A DNA stretch of 64,000 nucleotides from Prunella strophiata (lineage: Eukaryota; Chordata; Aves; Passeriformes; Prunellidae): positions 53,755,551-53,819,550 of the forward strand of contig JAZBQD010000030.1 in the NCBI GenBank assembly GCA_036583965.1, read 5' to 3'. Of this stretch, positions 11,301 through 26,300 are shown piece after piece. Below the pieces are notes generated by a model. The model made no database searches and had not been told where the DNA came from. It worked only from the letters and a program-made list of their open reading frames with translations. Every line of letters begins with the position of its first letter. Positions within the stretch are counted from its first letter, which is position 1. A program made the translations under genes and the position numbers.

Positions 11301-14300
11301 TAACATAGAACTGGTTATATTATGTTTCTGTATTACACAGGTCACCAGAAAGACCCACTGGAGATCTTCGGGAAAGAATGAAGAACAAACGTCAAGATGT
11401 TGAGGCAGAGCCACAGAAACGAAGCACAGAGGAATCATCCTCTCCTGTTAGGGTAAGAGTGGAGTTTGCAGAACTCCAGAATCCCTCAGTAACAATTGGG
11501 CAGTGTGTCCTAGAAACTTTATTGTTGTGACTTGTAATATTGAAAATGTTTTAAGGAACTGATCGTTTTGTACATAGCATATCACATGTTTTGTTATGAA
11601 GTGTCTTAACAATTGTACTGTTTTGCAATTTTGTAGTGCTTTCTGGTCTTTTGGTTCCCAAAGATTTTATAAACCCCACAGACTTAAAATGTATTATAAA
11701 TACTGATAAACAGGTATTTAATAACAGTGCAGACCCTTTGATTATTACCAAGAAAGTATATTAACCATTGTTTCAGTCGTCCACTATTTTTCCCCCAATG
11801 CTTATTCATATCCCTTGAATACATGCATCCTGACTTAAGTTGTTCACCCCAAATTTGCTTTTGATGAAACCATGCAATTACAATTGTGCTGGTTCATTTT
11901 GCCTTCCTCCTCACGTACTCATCAGGCACCCCAACTGCTCAATTAACGGATTTTGCAAAAAATTCATTATTGTTCTTATTTTGTAAGCATCTTTCTGCAA
12001 CCCTGTGGCCCTCAAATATTAAAATTTAAATATTTTAAAATTGTGTTATCTGTTTCTGATGTTACAAATGAATAGGGATAGAGTTCGTAGTGTGACCCTG
12101 TACCTGTGTAGCAGTAGCACCACTGTGTTCCTGCACCATGTTTAAGACCATCTTCATATGACTAATCTTTTAAAAGGTTTTATTTGTAAAACATCAGTTT
12201 TACTTTTGCAATTATTGACAATGTTCTATCATTTTCTCTTGGTCTGTTCCTACTTGCTGTGTAAAATGATTTTTTTATGTCAGCTGTAAATAAATCAGCA
12301 GCAGCTGCTATCATTAAATTTAACAGAATGGCTTACCTTCCAATCATGTTTTCAGTTGCTGTTAATTTTTGTAAACTCTCAATCTTTTTACTGAAATGTG
12401 TTTCTTTTATTTTCTAATAGTTTGAATAAACTGTTCAGTTATTGAGTACATGGTTGGTGGGAAAATTTTTTTTTCCAACCGTCATTAAAAATTTGCTGTA
12501 ACTTCTGTCCTGGTGCAACTCTAATTTTGATGTAATTCTTACTTTTGGTTAGTTAACCTTGCTTTTTATAGTGTTCTCTTAATGTAATAATAAAATACTC
12601 TTAAACAACTAAAACCCAAGTGAAAGTGAACTGGAAGCAAGAATCTAAAGGAATTGGAGAATTAGTGTTAACGTATCAAAGAATTATTTATAGATTAAGC
12701 ACCCAGCAGAGTAAAAAATGCTCTGCTTCAATCTCATAAAATGGAAGATTGAGGAAACAGCTGAACTTTTGTTTTAGTTCCATGGAGGCAACTCTCAAAA
12801 TACAGGATATCAAAGAAAATATTCTGGAACAAATAGATGAAGAGGGACAGTCGTCAAGAGTTACTTTGCAAAGAACCAGGATATCTAAAAGGACAGAAGA
12901 CTCGAGTGACTGAACTGCTAAGAAAAATCTTGCTCCATCGGTAGAGCTGCTCTTGGAGATCTAATGATGATGGAGATCTAATATGTGATGTTTCCATATT
13001 TTATTAAAGCTTTTGGGGTAACAGCAGAGCTCAATAAGAAAACTTTGAAATAATGAAAGATAGCTTGTTCCATAAGAAGTTTCATAATTTTGGTTAAAAA
13101 TAAAAGAGACTGATCAGAAACATTCCTGCAGACAAAATCTGTGCTTCACCAGACTACTAGACTCAGACTTCAATGGGGAGTAGTGGTTAAGAGAGAACTG
13201 CCTGACATAGGTCAAACCTGTTTTGAAACAAGACTTCTGAGACATATGTATAGATAGTCAAAGAATAGAAGGTATAGTATTTTAGGTTTAGAAGCCAGCT
13301 AAGGGGAAATTTTTAGATTAATTTGAAATTGAATTATACAGAATGCTATTGTAATTCATTTAAAGAACTATAACTTTAAAGAATGTAGAAAAAAGTTGGA
13401 CATCCCAAATGTCAAACTTTGCAGGAGATTTGAAAACAGTACTTGGGATTACTGAAGTCTGAGGAATGCCATGGGGGTTGGGAAAGATAGTTTTTGGCAG
13501 TACAATGGCAGATGAAACTTGGTGTTGGCAAGTGCAAGGTAATGCACAATGAAGAAAGTATTTAAAACAAAAAATGAATGAATTTTTTAAAAGTAACTGA
13601 AACCACGCAGTAAAAAAATAAGTTATTGTGGACAGCTCAATGAAACCATGTGTTCAAAGTGAAGTCACAGTTGTAGAAGCAAACATTCAGGTATATAAAA
13701 ATGGAATAGAAAATTATTGATAATATGCTGTAGAAATTCATGGTCTAGTTTTATTTGAAATGCTGTTTGGTTGTCATCACCTGTATGCAAGAAAATACAG
13801 TCAAAGGTCTTCTTGAAGTGGGCAAAGAGGTGAGAAATAAACTGGAGAGAAGAAAGGACATGGGATGAATGTATGTAATGTATGTTTGAGAGAATGTAAG
13901 TTAGATGCGTCATATTGATACTTAATACCAGTAGAAAGAGTGGCAAATTTGAAAATGACAAGGGGAAATGCTATTTATGTTATATATAACAATTCTGCCT
14001 GGTTGCCAGAAGATAGACACACAAAGCTGAATAGGTTCCACAAGAAGCTAAGACAGTATAACTAGTATAAAATCTTTTCAGAAGAGAAATTTTATTCTTT
14101 GGAGACATAACTAGTACAGTCTGTATGTATTTAGGAAGAAACTTCCTATATTGGCAGTTTATAGACTATATCCCTTTTTATTTCTTCATGCTTTGTACTG
14201 TTATTTGCAGAGACAATATACTGTGTTATGTGGACACCTACATTGAACTCTGTTTTTGTGTTTCTTGGATTTGTGTTTGGAATTACTTCAGCACTGTACA

Positions 14301-17300
14301 TTAGTGTACAAATCATTATACAAATAATTAGATGAGGTTCCTGCTGTTACTGTGTTCAGTTGGAAATTTTTATTTTAAATTTTTCACTGTATTATGAGAA
14401 GACAGTTACATTGGTGTGTATGAAGTCTTACTTAAAGTCTTAACGTGGAAGGTGTGTGTGATTTGGGAGAAACAGCGGGAGGAGCTTAATGTACATTTAG
14501 GAAGGTTTTTGTAAGGAATGTATATCACTTGTTTCATACCTGTGGATTTTGTCACTGTAGCTTTTAACTATTTCCGCTGGAAATAGGACTCAGCATTGTC
14601 TTCCATCTTTGAAATGGGAGCAAGTACCTCTTAATGTCAGGGGAACTTCAGATTCATTTACTTACGTGTTTCTGTAGTGTGGTAATAGTTTACACTATGA
14701 AGATATTATACCTAGAGCAAATTATGCTTGCCCAAAAGGTTGTAGCTGCAATATGCATAGTTTACTGTAGGTTTAAAGGAATCTTGTGCTTAGGAATGAG
14801 TTTATTTTGCTGCTCCATGTACGTGTACAACCTGATAAGGTTGAAACTGAGATTTCTGCAATGCAAGAATTGTAGGTTGTATCAGTCTTCTATTCGTTCC
14901 ATCGGTGTTGGCAAAGTAACACTTGTGGGCTAGAAGCATGTCTTACAGATTGGATGAGTCCTTTTGTGCTTGGCCAGGCTTTTCTGGCAGTAGTGGGAAA
15001 TTTATTCAACTAGACATCAAGTCTTGTGCTGTAGAGTGCTGATCACATGGGACATAGAACTTCAACTTGAATAGATATTAAATTAAATAAAATCTCACAG
15101 AAGTCAGCCATAATGTCATGAGTTTTTCTCTTTCTTATGTGGCATCTCTCCGAAACATCAACATGAAACTGTAAACATCTATCCAACACCTGCTATGTTT
15201 AGCTGTGGGCATAGTACCTAAAACCAGCATAGACAAAGTCTACTAAATAATTTCCTCTTCAAGACATGCTACAATGTTTTTTAATAAATAAATATATAAT
15301 TATGTAAGTGTAACATTTCTTATCTAGTAAATGGCATTTTTTCAGAGTCTGCAGAGAGGTTGTTAACAAGAGTGAACATACAGCATCTTCAGGTGCAAGT
15401 GACAGTCATGCTATTGGCCTTTAAAAAGTTATTTTATTCTTGGCTTGTTAGGGGAGAGACAAAAAAGGTCTGTAAGGATATGAAGGAGATACTTCATTCC
15501 CATAGTATGAGGGAATCAAATGTGTTACAAGTGTAACAAGTAAAATAAAAGGAATATGTTGAAGATTTTTCAGTGAGAAAAATTAGGTATGTGTTCTAAA
15601 CCATCATAACTTAAATTCTTGATTAGCATGCCCCAGGAAAAATATACTTCAATTTCTAAACTGATATTTGTTTTTCAAAATGCAATGTTGTCAAAATCTT
15701 TTCTTGACAACTAAACAACATTAGTGTAAAATACCATGCTTTGCCTATATTCAGTATTTCAGTTTGATAGTTGTTTTTGTTCTCAGTTCTTCTGTAGAAA
15801 TATGATTGTGCCACTACCGAATCTTTCCACTGAAAGGAGAAAATACAGGCTCTTTCCAGATGCTTGTAAGTCTGAGGAGGTAGGCAGGATACATACAGGT
15901 TGTGTAGTATTTTTAGCATGGGTTATTAAATTGGACCATAAAGCATTGACTTGCTGCATGTTCTTCGATGAAAAGGTATTTAATGAATTATCTTTGGGAG
16001 ATTTTTTTAAAATCAGCATAGAGAGTGTTCATATTTGTTTGCTAGTAAGAGGTAGTATTGAATTAATAGAAGCTAGTATTCATGTTTAAGAAATTATGAT
16101 TTTGTTAGTTTATGTTATAGGACTTAGTTGAAGTATATAGCAGAAGTATACAGTTCAGTAGAACAGATGTGGCCTTCATGGAGGGTGGGCTAGGAAAATA
16201 ACAGTCTTACGAAAGAAAACAATGGTTGCAGAGAAGGCTTGTTATACTTACAGATTTTTAGATCTCATCAGAGTAATTTTTAAAGCAATTTGCTTTGGGG
16301 CATAGTAGAATTCTGGCCCTTAGACTGAATGCCTTTAGTACATGTTGAGACGATGGCTTAGGGATGTAGACTTGTCTGCAGTTGATGTCAGCAACCAACA
16401 TGACTGAGTAAGTTACGACCTTCTACATAATTTTAGAGGTTAACATCATTAAACTAGAGATAAGTTTTTAACACTGCTACTGAATAAAAAGGACTAGTTG
16501 AATTTTACTCATTTTTGAATGACTGTCTGAAATTTTATTTTGTTTCCTGAATGTGTTTCTAAGGTGATGTTATGGTTTTAAATTAAATTGAGATCTAAGT
16601 CCCAATGAGGAATAGCTAGTGAAATTCTCAGGTATCTCCTTTTCTTGGTGTTTCTCCCACATACCAGCATGAAAGAATCCCCAGAAAAACAAAAGAAGGC
16701 ACTATGTGAGCTGAGAACAACAGGGCTATGGGACAGATTTTGCTGTTCTGGTTTCCTGTTTAATAAGTTAACGCGAGATACTTCTAAGCTTGAATTTTCT
16801 TCTTTTGCTAGTAGTGAAGAAACTTTGTCCTGTATTCCACTTGAGCCCAGGTATATCATACAGAGAATGTTGCTTCAGCAGATGCAGAGGTGCAACTATG
16901 TAGCTCTGTACTGGAATTTAGCAGGGGCACAAGAGCAGCACAGCATCAGTTGACTTGAAATGATCTTTTTTTCTTGTAAGGATAGTCTTTGGCTTTCTTA
17001 GGTGTTCACAGGACCTATCCACCACATGGGCAATGGGTGCTACTGCATTAGTTAGACTTGTCTTGGAGACAGTGAAAGTCAAATACAAAGCTGTCAACGG
17101 AACTTGATTCAACTGTGTTGCTTTAGACTATTTTCCCCTTCTGCCAGCCAAGGGTTTCTGGGTTATTTATTTCCTCCCCCTCCACATTCTTTATCCTCTG
17201 AAGAGTTAAATAAGTTTCACTTCTGAGGCTCATCTGCCTTGCATATAAATATTCTTATTTACAGCTGAGAATTCTTGCTCAAGCTGTTAAAATTATACTC

Positions 17301-20300
17301 TTCATTAAACTTCTGGTCTTTAGAACTTAATCTCTTCTTTCAGTGCCTATTTTAAACTTTATTCTCTGATATGTGCTTGACTCTTGCCCTGCCTTTAAGC
17401 CTTCTTATTTTATGAATCCTTTCTTCTCTTTTCCTCATCTGCTATTTGCATTCTGATTATATGAAATTGAATTAGAACATGTAGCCTGTGGAGTCTCTGC
17501 TTGTTTAGGAAAGCATTTGTTCAACAGGCTAAAGGGGGAAATGCTTTTTGTACTATGAAAAAACCCCAGCCAAAATACCATGTAAAATACACCTGCTTCT
17601 TCAGCCTTCTTTTAAAATAAAGTTGTTTACTCTAATGCAGCATTTTTCCCTTTATAGAAAGAGTCTTCACGAGGAAGACATAGAGAAAAGGAGGATATCA
17701 AAATTACAAAGGAGCGAACACCAGAAAGCGAAGAGGAAAATGGGGATTGGGAAACAAATAGAGAAGGTACGTATTGAACTGACAGTCCCCTGACACCTCA
17801 AAGAACTGTGAGATTTCTGGGCTCTGTGTCAAGTGGAATGCTTCAAGATTTGGTTTCTAAGCAGAATGCTTTCATGCAGTAATCGTTAATTTTTTTATGA
17901 GGAGAAGTAACAAGTTACCTGAATTGGACTGCTACACTGGTTAAACCAACTAGCTTTAAAAACACAGGTTTTTTTTTTTCCCCTCTTGACTACTCAGGTG
18001 ACAGGGAATTTTGGTATAGTCTACTCCATGGTGAATCTTTCCTATTAAGGTCATTAGATGAATCCAAGTTGCATCTAAAGTAATTTTGGAACCTGTCAGT
18101 CTGAGAAGAAAGTGTAACTCCTTTGAATTCAAAAGTCAGCCATTTTTGTTGCATAATTTTTAGTGGTGTAAGCTGTCGTTAACAAGGTTGTCCATTAGAA
18201 TAACAGCAGTTGAAGGTGGACATTGGTGAAATATTTATGTTCTAAAAATACTTGAAGAATGCTAAGAGTCTTGCATTACCTTTTGTAGTCACTTCTGTAT
18301 GAGTTGGTGGGTGGGAGTTTTTGGGTTTGGAGAACTTTCAGTACTTACTAAAAGTTTCATTGTTGCTGTGGGCAGTTTTCTTCTCTCCTAAGTTTCACTT
18401 CTGTTAGAGTCCATGTTCACCTGATAGTGATGTTACAGGAGCTTCTTCTGAACTGTGGTGTTTCTGTAGTTTTCTAATCGTCTGTGTTTCAGAAGTAGTT
18501 AAAATGTTGCAGGAAAAAAATGACAGTTCTGATCCCATCTGAGGGAATTCACATATAATGAATATGTTTGCAATGAAGTTCACCTTTTATGTAGTTCCTG
18601 TATGTACGAAGGGATTGCAAGCTAATAACTTTTTAATGAAGTTATCTTTTCTCTGACAGATATTTTCCCAAAATGCTTTTTAAGTATTAGACTTAAATAG
18701 CCGTAAACAAAATTAATATAGACAGAGTGAGTAAATTCAATTTTCAGTAAGATTTCAGTTGCCAGGTTGGAAGCTTAAGATATTAACTGTCCGTGACTTA
18801 GTGAAAAAGTGAGAGAAATAGCATTTTTTCTATTGTGAAAACCAATCAGTGATGTTGGAAAACCAGATGTAAACTCTTGAAGTGTATGTTCATTCAGTGA
18901 AAGGGTTAATACATAACTCCTCTCTTAATTTAAAATCAATGCTTACATGTAATTAAGTATATCAATTGGATTTGTAAGACACTGTATTAAATAAACCTCT
19001 CCAGTATCGTGCATCACTATATGAATCTTTTTCATGTGAGTTCCCCATTTAAGTAGTGCTCTACATATTTTCACTCCTTGTAAAGACATACTGTTTTAAA
19101 TTTTTTTATTATTTACATTTAAAGTGGTTTACTGTTTCCCTTGCTACCTCGGATGAATGTCCATGGAAGAAGTTAAGGTGTTCTTTTTAATGAAGTTTAA
19201 GAGTTGAACTTCAGGTTGTATGGAACTAACTGGAATTACTTCAGGTTTGCACACATGATTGGAGAAGAAATTTAGCATTCATTCCTTGGTCCATTCATGC
19301 AGTGCTTAAAAGTCATGGAAATATATATGGTTGGGATCTAGTATGCTAAATGTTACTGTTGTATTTTTCATAAGTAATTGTCTGCTAATCTATTTACTTT
19401 TTTTTTTCTTCAAATAAAGATTCTGATAATGGAGATGTTAATTATGATTATGATCATGAGCTGTCTTTGGAAATGAAGCGCCAAAAGATTCAGAGAGAAC
19501 TCATGAAATTGGAACAGGAAAACATGGAGAAACGAGAGGAAATAGTAATTAAAAAAGAGGTTTGTATTATGTAAATGTGAAATAAAAAAAGACTAGTCAT
19601 CAGCCACTTTATAGGCTTATAATTGTTTCCCAGAAGACTTCAAGTTTTTGGAGTACAAATGCACTGTTGTGTTATGTGATAATAAATAACTGGCACCTAT
19701 ATAATTAGTATGTGACTTAAGTACTTGAAGTGAGTATCTGATTAGTCATCCAGCACAGTAACCAAATTTTCTCCTTTGTGAAGTCAGCTATTAAATGAGT
19801 AGGATTTAATGCATTTTAGTGATACAAAACTAGTAAGATCTGTAACAGAAGATATGTAAAAGAAAACACAAGACGTTTCCTAATCTTGTTTTCCAACTTG
19901 CCTTGTAGTAACAGAATAGAGTGACAGAGTCAAAGCTGTAGGTGTCAGAAACTCTGAAATTTTGGGGAAGATTAAAAAAAAAAATCCTCTAAGAATGTCT
20001 TTATTTTTCAGACAAATGTGAGTGTTAGTTGTGAGCATACTGATTTTAAACGTAAAGTTAAGAGTTTTTGTAATGTATTATAGAGTGCATCACCTTCTCT
20101 TCCTCCACGCTTTATCTGTTGTCTTCCTTTTATGGTTTTTTTTGCAAACAGTGTGATGAGGTTGAAGTAGATATACATAGTTCTCATACTCTCTCACTTG
20201 CTGAATTTACGTGTTTGACACATATATCAGCATACAGTTACACTTTTGAGCATCAATATCTTACTGGTTAATTATATTTTTTCCCCTCAAGATTTCTCCA

Positions 20301-23300
20301 GAGGTGGTTAGATCTAAATTATCGCCATCACCATCACCACGAAAGTCTAGCAAATCTCCAAAACGAAGATCCAGTCCCAAATCATCATCTTCAGCTAGTA
20401 AGAAGGACAAGAAAGCTTCTACTACTGTCTCTTCACCACTTTTGGAGCAGCAGAGGTCAGTATGTAGATGCATCTTGCAAGAGAGAACAGAGAACCACAC
20501 TTACATTAATTACTGGAGTTTTCATAAATAATGTTTTCCATTTTCCTTTATTTTCAGTGCCCTTGATTATATAAATTTAGGAGAAGATCTCTAAATTGTG
20601 CGTTATGAATCATCTTATGCAGAATATTGTCATGTGGATGTAGTTGTCAGTTAATTATTTTCATGGTTTACAAGCTGATCTTTTCTCTTTGAATCTCTGG
20701 AATCTTTGTGAGGTGATGAGAAAATATAAACCATTGAAGAGTGGAAAACACTTTGTTTGGAATGCTGCAGCCTGTGAAGCAGCCTCTCTAAATTGAAGCA
20801 TTTAAAATTTGACCAACTGCGCATTCTGTTCATATTGCATATTACTGTTGAAGTTAAATGTGTGACTTTCCAGGCAGGGAATTTCTCAGAATTCAGGAGT
20901 GGATAAGAAGTTAGGGATATGGGGGGGCAGGGAAGAATTAAGGATAAAATATGTAAAGATCATGGGATTTTAACTGGTTGCTGTGCTACCAAAGTCAGTC
21001 TCCAAACCTGCTTCTAAAGTTCTTGCTGGCCACAAGACATTTTGAATTATTGTTTCCAGCTTTTAGATAGGAAAGAAATTACTGCAGCAGTGTAACCAGA
21101 CACATCTGTGTTTGGTAAAATCCCCTATTTAACCTATTTGTTAAAATCCCCTTTAAAATAGGGGCAGAACAATATTGTTTCTGCTACAAGAATGGTATAG
21201 CATGTGCTGGTATACTACTGATATATGCAGTGATACCTAGTTGATAGGATTTATCTTAGTGGTAAATTATGCAGAAAATACATAATATTTCATATTGTGA
21301 AGTGCATATTCAAGAATGTTTAGATGCTTCATCCTGTCAGGTAGTTAAGATTAAATTGAAAACATGAGTAGTTCAAGTAATTTTGTGTATATGGTTGGGT
21401 ATCGCGTTGCAGAAATGGGAGTATAAATAGACTAAGGTACTGTATGGTTTTTGTCTTCTGATATACACAGTTCATGTGAGGGCATTTTATCTTTGAAAAC
21501 TGGTTCAGTCTGAACAAGAGCAATTCCTATTTTTGTTCACTTCCTTCAGAAAAAAAAGGCTATAAATTGAGGAGCTCAATATAAATTTTTACTATCTCTA
21601 TTCACCTTTCTGTCAAGTTCTACTATTAAATGGTGCTTGCTAAGGGAGTTGGTAAATCCCATCCTAAAAGCCTCAAGGCCTTTTATGTTATAACTTTCCT
21701 GTCAATGTCTGAGAAATTATTGTTTGAAATAGTTGTCAACTCTTCATTTTTATACCCCTCCCCCACCCTGTTAATTTCTCTAGGAGTTCTAAAAGTACCC
21801 AGAGTAAAAAGAAAGGTCCTCGTACCCCTAGCCCTCCTCCTCCAGTACAAGAGGAAACTCCCCTGGGGAAAAAACATAAAGAAAAACATAAAGCAAAAGA
21901 ACGTTCAGAAGAAAAGGCAAGGGATGTGAAAGAGAGAGGACGTGACTTTGAAAGGCACAAGGAGAAAAAAGAGAAGCAGAGGTAACTTATGTTGCATTAT
22001 TAGTTTTTAACTGTAACTTTGCTTTTAAAATTATCTTCTACAGAGCTCTGAATAATAAGGGTGGTATTACCTACTTTGCCAACAACCTTTTCAGTACTCA
22101 ATGAAGTATTTTCAGTGTGTTATGTAGATGGGTTGAAAGACTATAACTAACAGATTGGTAGGTTTTAATTGCATAACTTAGTACGTTTGTAAGATGCCCC
22201 TTTGAAATCTTTATTGCTTCTCAAGAATTTGGGATCTTCACCAGTGAACAGGTTGTTTGCGAAAACCTTCACCGAGTCATTCACTGGTCTGATTGCATGC
22301 TTTTCTGAAATCGGTGACTAATGTCTTTATAAGTTGGCAGTGTGCATTTAAATGCTCCCTAATCTTCAGTAGGTTAAAGTATTTTTGAAGTAGTCAAAGA
22401 CTACTGGCATTTTAGAATTACTTCACTTTTGCATATATACATATTTATATATTTTTAAAAAATGGTGGACTGCTATGACTATTCCATTATTTCCTGGAGC
22501 ATACACGTCCACTTAAGCTGAAAGATACATGATCTGCATTTTTGTGTCCTATATTTTCTTGATGAAAAGTAGGGTACATGTTGTTATGTCTTACTTTGTA
22601 ACTGGCATAGCAGACTGAGGATTGGAAGAGCAGTGAATAAATTTAATTTAATTGAATAAATAAATTCTACCATACTTACTTGAAAGTACTTTATTTCCCT
22701 CATGATTGCATACTCCATTACTGGAAGGAAGTTGCAAGCAGTAGAAAAGAACATTCTAGGTAGTGCTGAAAGCATCAAGACAGTACTTGTCTTATCATTG
22801 TGCTATAACCAGATATTGCTGTGGTGACTACAGCCTTGTATTTCACTGCTGGATTTTTGTCTTTTTTTCTCCTACATAATAAAATGTAGTTTTAATTTCA
22901 AATCTTTATAAGGTACAGTCAGTGACATAGTTGAAGGTTTTGACAGATTACTTTCATTCACTTGCTACTGGGATTAGCCTTTAAAAATGTGTCTGAGCTT
23001 GAAGCTGCTTAAATAAAGTTCTGATACTACAGAAATTTTTTAATAAGGTAGCAAAATATTTCTCCATTGGTAAGAATTCTGTTTTACCACCACATGAAAT
23101 TTTAGGTGAAATTACAATAGTGTTTTTTTGGTTTTACCAATGTTCTAGTTTTTACAGTCCAGTGTAGCAAGAAATTGAGTGCATATTTCGCATTCTTGAA
23201 TTTGCTAGCTTAAGGTAATTTCATAGTGTGAAATCATAGGTGGAACAGATGATTGTGTAACATAGCTCTTGATATGGTAATCACATGTTCTGTCTTGGAG

Positions 23301-26300
23301 GTGTCTGTAGTTTCTTAGAAATGTGCTAATGCCATCTTAGCCCTGTTAAAGAAGTTGCTGTTTGTTTCCCAGGGATCCGTCTGAAAGCTCCCGTAGACAG
23401 AAACGTTCTCCTAGTCCTGCAGATCACTCTGGCAGTAATTCTTCCCCTTCCAGGGAGTACTCACCTCCTGCTGCAAGGCGAAAGCAAACCTCCCGAGCTC
23501 CAGCCAAGTCAACCACTCACAAACATAACTTCTCACCCTCTCGCAGGTGGGAGGTTGATTCTGTGGATTTTATTTCCTTTAATAGTTCTGGTTTGGAAAC
23601 TTCCTCTCCTGGTTTGACTACTTGTTTATGAGTCTGTTGTGAATGTTTGTGCCTTAAACACTTGAGCTCTGAGACTTTTTGTTTTTTGCGATGTTACTAC
23701 ATAGAGAGTATCTGTCACGTCAAGAGCACAAGTCATGGTGAAAGTTTCCCTTTATCAGTTCCTCTCAAATGTTTTGCCTTCAGGTAGAACTTCAGAAGTC
23801 TGATATGAGGTACTGTCAGTCTGTGAGCCTTTGGGAACTTTCTTCCTCCCTAACCTTCCCCTTTTTAAAGAGTGGAACATAAAAAAATCTTTTACCTTTG
23901 AGATGGGAAACGGGCAGAGTTTCTCTTCTCTAGAATGGATAAAGAGATACACAGGTCCTGGTTCTGCACCTCTTTCTTAAGAAGCAGTTACAACTGGCTA
24001 AAGAATGCTGTACAAAGCTTCTTACAGGAGGTTTTAGGGAAGGTATCATATCTGTTAGTTCTTGAGGCTTTGAAAAAAATGTTTTACCACCCATTAAAAA
24101 TGGAGTAGGCTCCTTATTTTGGCCTGGAAGAGTGTAAGCTCAGGTTTAGAATGGCAGTGCTAAACACTATTGTAGTCCCGTGTTTGTATAATGGAAAGTA
24201 AAGCATTCTTATTTTCTGCATCTCTGTTGAAGGGTGGGGGAAGCTCCAGATGTCATACTTATTTCTGCATGCTGCTAAAACAAGCAAAATAAAACCCATC
24301 CATTCAGCAATCCAAAGAAATATAAGCAAACTGTTTGGCCTTTGTGGCAACTCAGTTCAGCTGGAACAACATATTTTATGTGACTGATGGACATTTTTGC
24401 TATATTGGATTCTTCATAGGGAAGAGAGTTCTTCCTGGAGCAGTAGTACAGAGTCTGCAAAATATCTCTTCAGTACTCTTTTCCCTGTTTTTTAACTTAC
24501 TCCAGTGTCCTGGTTTCAGCTGGGGTAGGGTTAATTTTCTTCCTAGTAGCTACTACAGTGCTGTGTTTTGGATTTAGCATGAGAATAATATTGATAGCAC
24601 TATGATGTTTTAGTAGTGGTTATCACAGTTTCCCACACCCTGCCAGTGAGCAGGTGCACAAAATACTGGGAGAGAACATGGCCAGGACAGCTGACCTGAG
24701 CTGGCCAAAAAGATATTCCATACCGTGGAACATCATGTTCAGTGTATAAACTGGGGGAGTTGGCTAGGAGCATCCAATTGGTGCTCAGGGACAGGCTGGG
24801 CATCAGTTGGGGTAAGCAGATATGTTGTGCATCACCATTTTTCTTGGTTTTCTTCTTTTTCACTCTCTTTTTTTATCTCCCTTGTCATTGCTATTATTGT
24901 TACCATCATAATTGTATTTTACTTTATTTCAGTTTTTAAACTGTTTTTATCTCAACCCACAGGCTTTACTTTTTTCCCACTCTTCTCCACACCCTGCTGG
25001 GGGTGGGTGGGGGAGTGAGTGAGCAGCTGTGTGGTACTTAGTTGCTGGCTGGGGTTAAAGCATGATATCCAGTATTTTGCTCATCGCTGCCTGCTTGTAT
25101 CAAATGTTGTGCAAGGGACTGTTAAGCAGGAAAGATAAATAGGCCTTCTGCTAGAAGCAGGGAAGAGTATTTGAAATATTTTGTCTCCATACTGTTGAAA
25201 GCCTTCCATGCAAGCCGATTTTGGTAACCCTGTGTCTCAGAATAATGACTTCACAGGGAAAAATAAATGTAGTCTTAGTTTAAAGACAGTAAGTCATGAA
25301 ATTCTTTTGGATTCTGTCAGTCATATCTAGCCCTGACAGAATTTTACATTGACTGCTTTGGAAATTTTACTAGTAATCCCAGGTCACCTGTTTCATTTGT
25401 GTATGAATTGTTATCTTAGAGGCATGTGGGCTATTTGTTTCCTCAGGAACAGTGAGATTTTTGAAGATATGTTGCCAAGTATGGCTTTTTAACTCCCACT
25501 CTTGTCCCTGTCATCTCTGCAGTTTTGTGAATTAGAAGGGAGTTGGAGTTCAGGACAGTATATATTTCATGAGAAAAGATACTTGCAAGTTATTTTGGTG
25601 CTGATAAGGGGAAAAAGACCCCACTACTGAACTTAAAGTCTTGGAGTGTGTTTTTGTCCATGTTAGTCATATTATGAGGAAATTTTTTGTTGTTGTGTAA
25701 ATTATCTTTAGTTGGTGACAGAATTTCAAAGATCAGAAATATTTTGTATACATTTTCTTATTCTATCACATGTGAGTTTTCCATGTTTGTGTAAATATTC
25801 ACGTTGGCTAACATTTTAAGTAGGTATGTGTATGGTTTTTCTGGATCTAAGAACTGTTTAAAGATCAATCCTTACAATAAAAGGTATTTAGAAGTGTATA
25901 AGGAGGAGACTGTTGCTTTGTAAAAAAAATTCAATGCTGTTGTAGACAAAAAATGTTAGTTACGCCTCATAAAAATTATCTGTGTAATTTTATTATGAAC
26001 TCCACAAAATGATTTTATATTGAAGAAAAAAATGGTTTTTCTTTGGGAATGGGAAAGAAGATAATGATTTTTTTCTGACTCCTCCTTCCGTCCCCCTACA
26101 TTCTGGTAGCTATGTAGTACAATTTTGATTGGAGAAGTTTTTCCTGGGCTTTAAATAAATAATAATCCTTTAAAGATAAGCGTATTTTGAAAGCATATAC
26201 TTGGCAAGTTTGATGTTTTATAGAAACAGCACGTATTTTCAGCAGTCATAGGGTAGAGAATACAAAAATTATTTTAATTGCTTTTTTGTATGGCATGTTA

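Noticed and set aside
15736..16089. 117-codon plus-strand frame in the intron between c3 and c4
   Set aside because: No human ZC3H13 counterpart, no splice sites in the right phase, overlapping antisense frames.
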